A stretch of 33,537 bases of DNA, taken from positions 1-33,537 of the forward strand of contig JABIRQ010000089.1 in NCBI GenBank assembly GCA_018699755.1. Direction: 5' to 3'. The notes beneath the pieces are model-generated. The model searched no databases, was not told the origin of the DNA, and was given only the letters and a program-made list of their open reading frames with translations. Position numbers and translations under genes: made by a program. This document shows, in pieces, positions 8,648 to 16,708 of this stretch (its first letter is position 1; each line of letters opens with the position of its first letter). This stretch comes from Rhodospirillaceae bacterium. GTDB lineage: Bacteria; Pseudomonadota; Alphaproteobacteria; CADEGL01.

Positions 8648-9273
8648 CAGATTTCACGGAAGGGCCGAAGTTCCTGCGCGACGGACCGGCCGGGTCCGAG
8701 TGGCGAATCCTTCTGGCCCATGGCGCGGGGCAACCCTCGTCCTCTCCCTTCATGACGCGGTTCGCCGCCGGCTTGGCCGCGCGGGATTTCGCCGTCGCGC
8801 GCTTCGATTTTCCCTATATGCGGATACGCGCCGAGACCGGGCGCAAGCGGCCGCCCGACCGCCAGCCGGTGCTGATCCAAGCCTGGCGCGATGCCTTCGC
8901 GGAATTCGGCGGCAATGCAGTCATCGGCGGCAAATCCATGGGCGGCCGGATGGCCAGCATGGTGGCGGACGAACTCGGTGCGCGGGGAATGGTCTGCCTC
9001 GGCTATCCGTTTCACCCGCCGGGGCGGCCGGACAAGCCGCGCACGGAACATCTGGCCGGTCTCCAGACGCCGACCCTGATCGTGCAGGGTACGCGCGACA
9101 CATTTGGAAAGCCCGACGAAATCGAGGGCTATGCATTGTCGCCCGCCATACGACTGGCGTGGATCGAGGACGGCGATCACTCCTTCAAGCCGCGCAAGGC
9201 TTCCGGCCGGACGGAGGAGGACAACATGGCGGCGGCGATTGCCGCCGTGGCGGAATTCGTCGCGAACCTGTAG
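8644..9273 (+). CDS. Small alpha/beta-hydrolase (Tex30/KANL3-like)
   Basis: A 209-residue cytoplasmic hydrolase. The N-terminus carries the oxyanion-region motif LLAHGAGQPSSSPFM. The nucleophile elbow is GGKSMGG with S98; the likely acid is D152 in VQGTRDTFG and the base H179 in EDGDHSF, giving a complete triad. HGAG near the N-terminus and GGKSMGGR are typical of the Tex30/KANL3-like dienelactone-hydrolase-related group, whose substrates are mostly unknown. It starts on the ATGA overlap with the DUF62 gene, so the two proteins are likely made together. Confidence 0.9.
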   Translation: MTDFTEGPKFLRDGPAGSEWRILLAHGAGQPSSSPFMTRFAAGLAARDFAVARFDFPYMRIRAETGRKRPPDRQPVLIQAWRDAFAEFGGNAVIGGKSMGGRMASMVADELGARGMVCLGYPFHPPGRPDKPRTEHLAGLQTPTLIVQGTRDTFGKPDEIEGYALSPAIRLAWIEDGDHSFKPRKASGRTEEDNMAAAIAAVAEFVANL

Positions 9274-9330
9274 AGGACACCGCAAGAAACGATCGAACGA
9301 GTCGGGAGCGGGAGAAGGAGAGAGGTGAAA

Positions 9331-10428
9331 ATGGCGATTCGAAAGGTGGGGGTTCTCGGGGCGGGAACGATGGGCAGCGGCATCGCCCAAAGCGCGGCGC
9401 AGAACGGCTATTCCGTCGTGATGGTGGATACCAACGACGCGGCCGTCGGACGGGCCCTCGACGGCGCCGCCAAGACCTGGGACCGAGGAGTCGAAAAAGG
9501 CCGCCTGACGGAAAAGGATGCGGAAGCGGCAAAAACCAATCTGTCCGCCAGCGCATCGATCGACGATCTGCACGACGCAGACTTGGTGATCGAAGCCGTA
9601 TTCGAGGATTTCGACGTCAAAGCGACCCAGTTCCGCACGCTCTCCGATATTGCGCGGGCGGACGCGATCCTCGCCACCAACACCAGTTCCTTCCGGGTCG
9701 ACGACTTGGCCCAGCACGTGGCCGAGCCGGGTCGCTTCCTGGGCATGCACTATTTCGTGCCGGCAAACATCAACAAGCTGGTCGAGGTGGTGCGCGGCGA
9801 ACGGACCGAAGACGGCACGTTTGCAGCGGCTCTCGCCTTCGCCAAAGCGACGAAGAAGGAACCGCTGGCCTGCCGCGACAGCTATGGCTTCGTCGTCAAC
9901 CGGTTCTTCTGCCCCTGCGTCAACGAAGCCGTCCGCCTGGTCGACGAAGGCCATACGCAGGAGCGGGTCGACGCCGTCTCGCGCCGGGTTTTCGGCGCGC
10001 CCTTGGGGGCATTGACCGTGATGAACCTGAGCAAGGCGCGGATCGCGATGAACGCCTGCCGGACCTTGGGCCGCCTCGGCGCCTTCTATGAGCCTTGCGC
10101 AGGCCTGATCCGCATGGGCGAGGCGGATGCCGCCTGGGATTTCGGCGACGAACCGCCCGCCGACGACGCAGCCGACACGGTCATCGCGGACCGATTGCGG
10201 GGCGCCACCTATCTGGCCGCCCTCGAACTGTTGGACGAAGAGGTCGCCGAAGCGGATGGCATCGACCTCGGGGCCTTTCACGGCCTGCGCTGGGAAACCA
10301 CGCCTTGCGCCGCAATGGACACTCTCGGCCCGGATGAGACGAGACGGATCGTCGACGCGGTGGCGGCGCTTTATGGCCGCGAGACACCCCGCAGCACGGC
10401 CCGTGCCGGGGGCTTTCTGGCCGGGTGA
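9331..10428 (+). CDS. 3-hydroxyacyl-CoA dehydrogenase
   Basis: A 365-residue NAD-dependent dehydrogenase oxidising (S)-3-hydroxyacyl-CoA, as in beta-oxidation or butanoate metabolism. The Rossmann motif is VGVLGAGTMGSGIAQ at the N-terminus. The active-site region includes TNTSS (about residue 119), H140 in GMHYFVPA and E152 in LVEVVRG, equivalent to the catalytic His-Glu pair. The NAD domain is followed by the 3HCDH C-terminal domain (DSYGFVVNRFFCP onward) and an extra ~90-residue helical extension, so it is longer than the ~285-residue single-domain Hbd type. Two starts are possible: GTG at 9325 and ATG at 9331. The AAGGAG at 9315-9320 is 4 nt from the GTG and 10 nt from the ATG, and I prefer the ATG. 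It is 57 bp downstream of the hydrolase. Confidence 0.93.
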   Translation: MAIRKVGVLGAGTMGSGIAQSAAQNGYSVVMVDTNDAAVGRALDGAAKTWDRGVEKGRLTEKDAEAAKTNLSASASIDDLHDADLVIEAVFEDFDVKATQFRTLSDIARADAILATNTSSFRVDDLAQHVAEPGRFLGMHYFVPANINKLVEVVRGERTEDGTFAAALAFAKATKKEPLACRDSYGFVVNRFFCPCVNEAVRLVDEGHTQERVDAVSRRVFGAPLGALTVMNLSKARIAMNACRTLGRLGAFYEPCAGLIRMGEADAAWDFGDEPPADDAADTVIADRLRGATYLAALELLDEEVAEADGIDLGAFHGLRWETTPCAAMDTLGPDETRRIVDAVAALYGRETPRSTARAGGFLAG

Positions 10429-10460
10429 AGCAGCGCGAGCGGCGCGGGATGTTGATTCGC

Positions 10461-10630
10461 ATATTGCAAATCCCTTCGCAATTTGCGCCCTCGCGTTGTT
10501 CGGCCCTGGGGCAACCCCATGACCGATTCCCGCCACAATTCAAGCTCACGGCGCGGTTGCTCATCGCTCCCGCCCCAGGCCGCAGGCTCGTGCAACGGTG
10601 ATCCCGACGGCACGTTATTTGCAAATTGCA
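10461..10630. promoter_or_regulatory. Paired palindromes in the 309-bp leader of the SUOX-fold/hybrid kinase operon
   Basis: The 309-bp gap from 10429 to 10737 holds no gene that I can support. It contains two perfect 11-bp palindromes of the same form: CGCAA-T-TTGCG at 10477-10487 and TGCAA-A-TTGCA at 10620-10630, 143 bp apart centre to centre. A further TTGCAA core lies in ATATTGCAAAT at 10461-10471. These AT-rich cores stand out in GC-rich surroundings and look like binding sites for a dimeric regulator, possibly allowing a DNA loop. The regulator is unknown and no clear -35/-10 pair is visible. Confidence 0.45.
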
Positions 10631-10737
10631 TTGTCTTGGGAATGAGCCGGCCCGAACAATGGCCATAAGAACCGGCCCCCGGAAGGCTGCCGGTCGCGTG
10701 GGGACGAAGCGGGCGGTCGTGGTGGGAGTGCGACGCT

Positions 10738-11316
10738 TTGGTGGAGAGGTCCGCCACAGGACATGACGCCAGAAGGCACGAACGGAAGGTTTCGCGCCGC
10801 GCCATTCTGCGCGCCGGCCTGATCGCGGGTACGGGCTTTGGTTCCGCCATGCTGTTTGGCTCGCAAACGCGCGCCAACTCGCTGCCGCCGCCCAACGGCG
10901 AGGTGCTGCTCAAGGTCTCGGGGCGGATCGAGAACACGAGCGACGGCGAACACGCCTATTTCGATCGAGCCATGCTGGAAAGCATCGGCCTTTGGAACGT
11001 CAACACCTCCACCCCCTGGTCCAACGCCCCGAACCGTTTCGAAGGCGTTCTCGCACGTGACCTGCTGCGCGCCGTCGGCGCCAAGGGCGATCGCGTGACC
11101 GCCAAGGCGCTCAACGATTACGTCATCGACATTCCGATAGCGGATTTCCTCAAATATCCGGTCATCCTGGCCATCAAGAAAGACGACAACTATTTGAAGA
11201 TTAGAGACAAAGGCCCCATCCAGATCGTGTATCCTCGCGACAGCTATGCTGAGTTGAACAGTCCGCGCTATTCTCAGAAATGGGTCTGGCACCTGAGCGA
11301 GCTGATCGTGAAATGA
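10738..11316 (+). CDS. Tat-exported SUOX-fold (oxidoreductase molybdopterin-binding-like) protein without cysteine
   Basis: A 192-residue exported protein. The N-terminus has a twin-arginine motif, SRRAILRAG at residues 19-27, followed by a hydrophobic stretch and an AxA-like cleavage region near residue 46. The remainder resembles the small 'molybdopterin-dependent oxidoreductase' (sulfite-oxidase-fold) domain: VLLKVSGRI near the start, GVLARDLLRAVGA in the middle, then DKGPIQIVYPRD and a WVWHLSELIVK ending. SUOX enzymes bind the molybdenum cofactor through a cysteine, and this protein contains no cysteine at all, so catalysis is unlikely. The start is TTG at 10738 with GGGAG 9 nt upstream; GTG at 10741 is nearly as good. 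Its stop overlaps the hybrid kinase start by 4 bp, which suggests a periplasmic partner or ligand-binding subunit for that kinase (inference). Confidence 0.8.
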   Translation: MVERSATGHDARRHERKVSRRAILRAGLIAGTGFGSAMLFGSQTRANSLPPPNGEVLLKVSGRIENTSDGEHAYFDRAMLESIGLWNVNTSTPWSNAPNRFEGVLARDLLRAVGAKGDRVTAKALNDYVIDIPIADFLKYPVILAIKKDDNYLKIRDKGPIQIVYPRDSYAELNSPRYSQKWVWHLSELIVK

Positions 11317-14300
11317 AACTTTTCTCCCGCTTTCGCGGTTACGGGCTTCTGACCGTTACCTTGCTGATCTTTACAGTCAGCGTGTTCTTCAGCGTGGATA
11401 AGATGCTGAAGGAACAGTCGAACCTGATCGGGCAGCAGCAGGAAAACATCATCCGGGCAACGACGCAGACGGAGATCGAGCTGTTCCGGCTGCTCGATTC
11501 CCTGATCCGGTTCGGTGCGCGCGATCCCGATACAAAGCCCGAGGATGTCAGCCGGCGCTTTGACATCTTCCTCAGCCAACTCCAGGGATTGCGCCAAGGT
11601 CAATTCGGCGAAATCCTCTTTCAGATCGATGGTGCGGAGCAGACCCTCGAAGCAATCACGATCGAACTGGACGATATCGAACCCAGGGTCATTTTCCTCA
11701 GCCAGGGCGATATCGAAGCCACGAAATCGATCGAGAGCCGCCTGCGGGCGCTGACCGCGCCCATCCACACCCTGGGAATCCAGGCGTCCCAGCTTGACGA
11801 CGAGAAGCGCGGTGAGCGGCGCAAGCGCCTGAACGACGTCTATTTCGAACTGATCATCTATTTCGCCGGCATCATGCTGAGCGGCAGCGTTTTGGTCTTC
11901 TTCCTGTTCCGCGGCATGCGCCGCGCCCGTCGCCTGCTGGAAGAACGGGAGCGCACGGAAGAGCGGCTGCGCGATAGCGAAGGCCGCTTCCGGGATTTTG
12001 CATCCTCTTCATCCGATTGGTTGTGGGAAACCGACGACCGGCTGCGCTTCACCTATTTTTCGAAAGGCTATCTCGAAAAGATCGGAGTCAACGCGATCGC
12101 AATCCTGGGCAAGACCTTCGAGGAACTGTCCGATGGCCAGCCGGAGGGCGAAGCCTGGAGCGGCTTTCAGAATTCCCTCGAAATCCACGAGCCATTCCGC
12201 GAATTCAGCTTCGACATGAAGACCGAGTCGAGCGAGGTGCGGCACATCAAGGTCAGCGGCGGGCCGACCTTCGACGCCGAACGGAACTTCAAGGGCTATC
12301 GCGGAACCGGCACCGACATCACCGCCCAGGTCGAGGCCGAGACCGAAGCCGAACGCACCCGGACCCTTCTGGCCGAAGCGGTCGAAGCCCTGGCCGAGGG
12401 CTTCGCCATGTTCGACCCGGATGACCGCCTCGTCCTGTGCAACAGCAAATTCCGGGAGATGTACCCGCAGAGCGCGGACCTCATCCGGCCCGGCATCGTC
12501 TTCGAAGACATGATGCGCGGCGCCGTGGAGCGGGGCCAGTTCAGCGTTCCGCGCGGCGAAGAGGAAACCTGGCTGCAAATGCGCATGGAACGCCACCGCA
12601 GAAGCCAGGGTTCGTTGGAGCAGCGCATGGGCGACGGGCGCTGGCTGAAAGTCATCGAACAGCGCCTCGCCAACGGCTGGATCGTCGGCACCCGCGTCGA
12701 CATCACCGACCTCAAGCAGCGGGAGGAGACGCTGCGGCGCGAAGCCCTGATCTGGGAGCAGATGCATGACGGCGTGATGATCACGGATCTCGTCGGCAAT
12801 ATCACGAATTGGAACCCAGCGGCCGAGCAGATGTTCGGCTATACCGCCGCAGAAATTCTGGGACGCAAGCCGTCGGTGCTGCGGGGCGATTCGGACAGCG
12901 ACTTCCTGACCCGGCGCGTGCTCGAAGAAGTCGGCCGCCAGGGGCGCTGGTCGGGAGAGGTCGGGTTCCACCGGCGCGACAAGAGCAAGGTTATTTGCGA
13001 GACGGTGGTGGCGCCGTTGCGCTCAGAAGCGGACGACATCATCGCCATTATCTGGGTCATTCACGACGTGACCCTGCGCAAGCGGTCGGAGCAGGAATTG
13101 CGCAGCGCAAAGGAGGTGGCCGAGCAGGCGAACCTCGCCAAGTCGCAGTTCCTCGCGACCATGAGTCACGAAATCCGAACGCCGATGAACGGCGTGCTCG
13201 GCATGGTCAACCTGCTTCTCGACACCCGCTTGCAGGACGAACAGCGCAGCTATGCGGAGACCGCGCGCGAATCGGGCGAGGCGCTGCTGACCATCATCGA
13301 CGACATCCTCGACTTCTCGAAGATGGAAGCCGGCAAGATGGCGATGGAATCGACGGAGTTCGAGCTGCGCCATGTCGTCGAAGGCGTTGTCGAACTGCTG
13401 GCGCCAAGAGCCCAGGCCAAGAATATCGATATTTCGTCCTATATCGGCCCGGATGTGCCGACGGTGGTGCTGGGCGATCCCGGGCGCTTCCGTCAGGTTC
13501 TGCTGAACCTCGCGGGCAACGCCGTCAAATTCACCGAGACGGGCGGCGTCGCCGTCAGCGCTTCGCTGGACCGTATATCGGGCAACGACGCCGTCCTCCG
13601 CATCAATGTGAGCGATACCGGCGTCGGCATACCGGACGATCAGAAAGAGGATCTGTTTAACGAATTCACCCAGGTCGACCCCTCCTATACGCGCAAATAC
13701 GGCGGCACCGGGCTAGGCTTGGCGATTTCAAAGAAACTATCCGAGCTGATGGGAGGCGAAATCGGCTTGGATAGTGAGGTCGGCAAGGGCAGCACATTCT
13801 GGTTCACCGCCCGTCTCGGCCTGGACTCCGAAACCATCACCACCCCCGGCTGGGGCGACGGCCTGAAAGGCCTTCGCGCGCTGATCGTGGACGGGTCCGC
13901 AACCAATCTCATCAGCTATCGCGAGCAGATGGCTCCCTTCGGCGTAGAGTTCGAGATGCGCGACAGCGCTGAAGGCGCTCTGGAATGCCTGGCCGACGCG
14001 GCCGCACGCGGCACGCCCTTCGACGTCATGATTGTGGACAAGGCAATATCCGACGGCAGGGGGGAGCATATCGCCGAAGCGGTCCGGCGGAGCGCTGGGA
14101 TCGGAGCTACGAAGCTGATCCTGGTCACCCCGCTCCCCGACCGAGGGCGCACCGACGACTATCTGGCGGCCGGTTTTGACGCGCATCTGACGAAACCCGT
14201 GCGGCAGATCACCCTGTTCACGAAACTTGCCGAAGTGACGGATCGGCCCGCCGCACTGGAGGTCATCCAGACCCGGATCGAGGATCGCCGCGAAGCCCCG

Positions 14301-15167
14301 ATCGAAATTTCTCCGGAGGCCGCCGCCCATGCGCGCCTTCTGCTTGCCGAAGACAGCAAGGTCAATCAGGTCGTGGCGTTGGCGATGCTCGACAAGGCCG
14401 GCTACCGGGTCGACGCCGTCAACAATGGACGCGAAGCTTACGAGGCCGTTCAATCCGGGGCCTATGACGTGGTCCTGATGGATGTCTCGATGCCGGAGAT
14501 GGACGGCTTCGACGCCACGATCGCGATCCGCAACCTGCCCGGCGATGTGAGTCGGACGCCTATCATCGCCATGACCGCCCATGCCATGGAGGGCGATCGC
14601 GAGAAGTGCCTTGCGGCGGGCATGAACGACTATGTGTCCAAGCCCGTCGACCGCTTCAATCTGCTTTCGACGGTCGCGAAATGGCTCGGCGGCGAAGTGC
14701 CGAGCGAAGCGGTCGCCCGCGTCGCCCAGCAGTCCGTCTCTGCGAGGCGAAGCGACCTATCGAATGCCTCCGCAGATCCTGCCGCCGTCCGGTCCGGCGA
14801 TGCGCGCGACGCGACGCTCGACCAGCAAATCTTCGGCCAGCTCGCGGAAGACACGACACCGCAGATGCTCGACAGTCTGATCCGAACCTTCATCGCCGAA
14901 ACCGCGGGCCGGCTCCGTCGTATGACGCAGGCGGCTCCGGCAGCGGATCTGAACGTTCTCGAGCAGGAGGCCCACGCACTCAAGAGCAGCTCCGGCGCTT
15001 TCGGCGCATGGCGCCTACAGGATCAGGCCCTCGCCCTGGAAATGGCAGCCCGCCAAGGCCAGCGCGATGAGGCTCTAGGCCTTATTCGACCGGTCCAGCT
15101 TCTGGCGCTCGAAGCCTCTCATGCCCTAATCGATCGCGTTCAAAACTCGCCTCAGGCCGCCCAGTAA
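11313..15167 (+). CDS. Hybrid sensor histidine kinase with PAS x3, two receivers and Hpt
   Basis: A 1284-residue membrane phosphorelay protein. TM1 is at about residues 8-26, then a ~160-residue, mostly helical periplasmic sensor, and TM2 at about 190-212. Three PAS-type domains follow (roughly 225-345, 350-475, 485-605). HisKA has H619 in FLATMSHEIRTPMNGVLGMV; the ATPase domain has N736 in NLAGNAVKF and a GGTGLGLAIS box. Receiver 1 (~855-975) has phospho-acceptor D909 but only one acidic pocket residue (IVDGS), so it may be weakened. Receiver 2 (~1008-1125) is intact with E1013/D1014, acceptor D1057 and K in VSKPVD. A C-terminal Hpt carries H1221 in EAHALKSSSGAFG. This is a complete BarA/ArcB-style relay needing a separate response regulator, which is not in the window. 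The start is the ATGA overlap with the SUOX-fold gene. Confidence 0.95.
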   Translation: MKLFSRFRGYGLLTVTLLIFTVSVFFSVDKMLKEQSNLIGQQQENIIRATTQTEIELFRLLDSLIRFGARDPDTKPEDVSRRFDIFLSQLQGLRQGQFGEILFQIDGAEQTLEAITIELDDIEPRVIFLSQGDIEATKSIESRLRALTAPIHTLGIQASQLDDEKRGERRKRLNDVYFELIIYFAGIMLSGSVLVFFLFRGMRRARRLLEERERTEERLRDSEGRFRDFASSSSDWLWETDDRLRFTYFSKGYLEKIGVNAIAILGKTFEELSDGQPEGEAWSGFQNSLEIHEPFREFSFDMKTESSEVRHIKVSGGPTFDAERNFKGYRGTGTDITAQVEAETEAERTRTLLAEAVEALAEGFAMFDPDDRLVLCNSKFREMYPQSADLIRPGIVFEDMMRGAVERGQFSVPRGEEETWLQMRMERHRRSQGSLEQRMGDGRWLKVIEQRLANGWIVGTRVDITDLKQREETLRREALIWEQMHDGVMITDLVGNITNWNPAAEQMFGYTAAEILGRKPSVLRGDSDSDFLTRRVLEEVGRQGRWSGEVGFHRRDKSKVICETVVAPLRSEADDIIAIIWVIHDVTLRKRSEQELRSAKEVAEQANLAKSQFLATMSHEIRTPMNGVLGMVNLLLDTRLQDEQRSYAETARESGEALLTIIDDILDFSKMEAGKMAMESTEFELRHVVEGVVELLAPRAQAKNIDISSYIGPDVPTVVLGDPGRFRQVLLNLAGNAVKFTETGGVAVSASLDRISGNDAVLRINVSDTGVGIPDDQKEDLFNEFTQVDPSYTRKYGGTGLGLAISKKLSELMGGEIGLDSEVGKGSTFWFTARLGLDSETITTPGWGDGLKGLRALIVDGSATNLISYREQMAPFGVEFEMRDSAEGALECLADAAARGTPFDVMIVDKAISDGRGEHIAEAVRRSAGIGATKLILVTPLPDRGRTDDYLAAGFDAHLTKPVRQITLFTKLAEVTDRPAALEVIQTRIEDRREAPIEISPEAAAHARLLLAEDSKVNQVVALAMLDKAGYRVDAVNNGREAYEAVQSGAYDVVLMDVSMPEMDGFDATIAIRNLPGDVSRTPIIAMTAHAMEGDREKCLAAGMNDYVSKPVDRFNLLSTVAKWLGGEVPSEAVARVAQQSVSARRSDLSNASADPAAVRSGDARDATLDQQIFGQLAEDTTPQMLDSLIRTFIAETAGRLRRMTQAAPAADLNVLEQEAHALKSSSGAFGAWRLQDQALALEMAARQGQRDEALGLIRPVQLLALEASHALIDRVQNSPQAAQ

Positions 15168-15182
15168 CGCCCCGCCTGGCCG

Positions 15183-15797
15183 TCAACATTCCGGTATGGC
15201 CCGGCGCGTTGCGCGCGGCCCCGTCTTGCCGCAGTCCTCGCCCCACCGGCGAACCGCCCCCGTATCGATATCGAACAGGTCGAGGACCCGGCCCAAAGTC
15301 TGATCGATCAGGGCCTCGACCGAATCCGGTGCCGCGTACATGGCCGGGACGGGCGGGTAGACGATCGCGCCGATCTCCGTCGCGCGCAGCATCGATTGGA
15401 GGTGACCGGCGTGGAGCGGCGTTTCACGCACCATCAGGACAACCCGGCGACGTTCTTTGAGCGCCACGTCCGCCGCGCGGGTGAGAAGGCCGGCAGTGAC
15501 TCCGGTGGCGATCTCCGACAGGCTGCGAATCGAACAAGGCGCGACGATCATCCCGTCTGTGCGGAAAGAGCCGCTGGCAATAGCGGCGGCGATATCGTCG
15601 TTTGCATAGGCAATATCGGCGAGGGCCCGGACATCGGCAGCTTTGTGGCCGGTTTCATGGGCCAAGGTGACCTCGGCCGACCGCGTCATGACCAAATGTG
15701 TTTCGACTCCGGCCCCGCGCAGCAACTCCAGCAACCTGATGCCGTAGATGACGCCGGACGCGCCGCTGATCCCGACGATCAAGCGCCGCAGCATCAT
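15183..15797 (-). CDS. ubiX: UbiX-like flavin prenyltransferase
   Basis: A 204-residue flavoprotein of the UbiX/Pad1 family. Characterised members attach dimethylallyl to FMN to make prenylated FMN, the cofactor of UbiD decarboxylases. Visible family motifs are the FMN phosphate loop IVGISGASGVIYGIRLLELL, the segment APCSIRSLSEIATG, and RETPLHAGHLQSMLRATEIG followed by YPPVPAMY. The start is placed at 15797 (two adjacent ATGs; MMLRRLIVG or MLRRLIVG), giving a 28-bp gap to the upstream racemase-family gene; the frame is open further upstream but without homology. No UbiD partner is in the window. It ends 15 bp from the convergent hybrid kinase gene. The cofactor could serve ubiquinone synthesis elsewhere or a local decarboxylation pathway. 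Confidence 0.92.
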   Translation of the reverse strand: MMLRRLIVGISGASGVIYGIRLLELLRGAGVETHLVMTRSAEVTLAHETGHKAADVRALADIAYANDDIAAAIASGSFRTDGMIVAPCSIRSLSEIATGVTAGLLTRAADVALKERRRVVLMVRETPLHAGHLQSMLRATEIGAIVYPPVPAMYAAPDSVEALIDQTLGRVLDLFDIDTGAVRRWGEDCGKTGPRATRRAIPEC

Positions 15798-15825
15798 GTC
15801 TTGCGCCCCATTCGCCAACGGTGAC

Positions 15826-16560
15826 CTAGTAGCCGGCCGCATGGGCACGCGGCTGCGTGCCCGCGTGGAGGAATCCAGCGAGAGACATGAAATCGAATAT
15901 CGGCAGTTCGACTGCCTGCTGAATGCGCCGGGCATAGACCGGATAAAGCGCGCATTCGAGGATGATGGCTCCCATATCGGGCGTTTCCGCGATCATCTCC
16001 TTGGCCGTCTCGACCAGTTCGGCGCAAAGTTTGTCCGTGTCGAGCGAGCCCCGACCATTCAACACGCCCTCGCGGAACTCAGGCTTGTCCTGCATGCCGG
16101 CGACGACGATCGGCGCATCTTCTTCGATTCCGGTCAGCGCAAGAACGTCCGGGCGCAAACGGTCCGAATGGGCGGTGATCACACCGATCGGACGTCCTCC
16201 AAGCCCGGCGGCAACGAACGGAAGCTGGAGCAGGCTGGAAAGTCCGACCGGCACATCGACGGAATCCGCCACGGTCCGCTGATACTTGATCATGAAGCCG
16301 CAATTGCTGGTGATCGTCTTCACCCCCTGGGCGGCGAGCTCACGCGCCATCTCGACGACCGTGGGTTCGAGCGCCGGATCGCATTTCGTCACCCGCTCGG
16401 CGGTTGCACCCGGCACCGTCCGGAACAGCGTGGGATAATCGTAGCTTGAGGCGTTGCCCATATCGCCGCCCGGAACGCGGCACTCCTCGAAATCGAGCAG
16501 CAGCACGCCAATGGCATGGCCGTAGTGATATGCGCCCGGGCGCTTGCGATAAACCGGCAT
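15826..16560 (-). CDS. Aspartate/glutamate racemase-family protein
   Basis: A 244-residue member of the Asp/Glu/hydantoin racemase superfamily. Two cysteines sit at the expected mirrored positions: C87 in ITSNCGFM and C203 in IILECALYP. These are the acid/base pair in racemases of this fold, so it is probably catalytically competent. The N-terminal region (YHYGHAIGVLLLDFEECRVP followed by GGD) is unlike MurI and fits uncharacterised members found in catabolic clusters. It is 28 bp upstream of the UbiX-like gene on the same strand and probably co-transcribed with it. It is divergent from the zinc deacylase gene at 16709. The substrate is unknown. Confidence 0.88.
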   Translation of the reverse strand: MPVYRKRPGAYHYGHAIGVLLLDFEECRVPGGDMGNASSYDYPTLFRTVPGATAERVTKCDPALEPTVVEMARELAAQGVKTITSNCGFMIKYQRTVADSVDVPVGLSSLLQLPFVAAGLGGRPIGVITAHSDRLRPDVLALTGIEEDAPIVVAGMQDKPEFREGVLNGRGSLDTDKLCAELVETAKEMIAETPDMGAIILECALYPVYARRIQQAVELPIFDFMSLAGFLHAGTQPRAHAAGY

Positions 16561-16708
16561 GGTGGCTCATTCCTCATCCTGCGAACTACCGGTCAAAGTA
16601 GTGCGGCTCCCGAGGGCGGTCCAGTGCGCGACAACGCTCGACCCCGGACATGCGCCAAGCGTATCGTTCGATAGAAGAAATCATACCGACATGGGGAAGG
16701 ACGGGGGA

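Noticed and set aside
8404..10536. A 710-codon minus-strand open frame opposite the hydrolase and dehydrogenase genes
   Set aside because: Non-coding composition; both plus-strand genes have complete catalytic motifs and proper starts.
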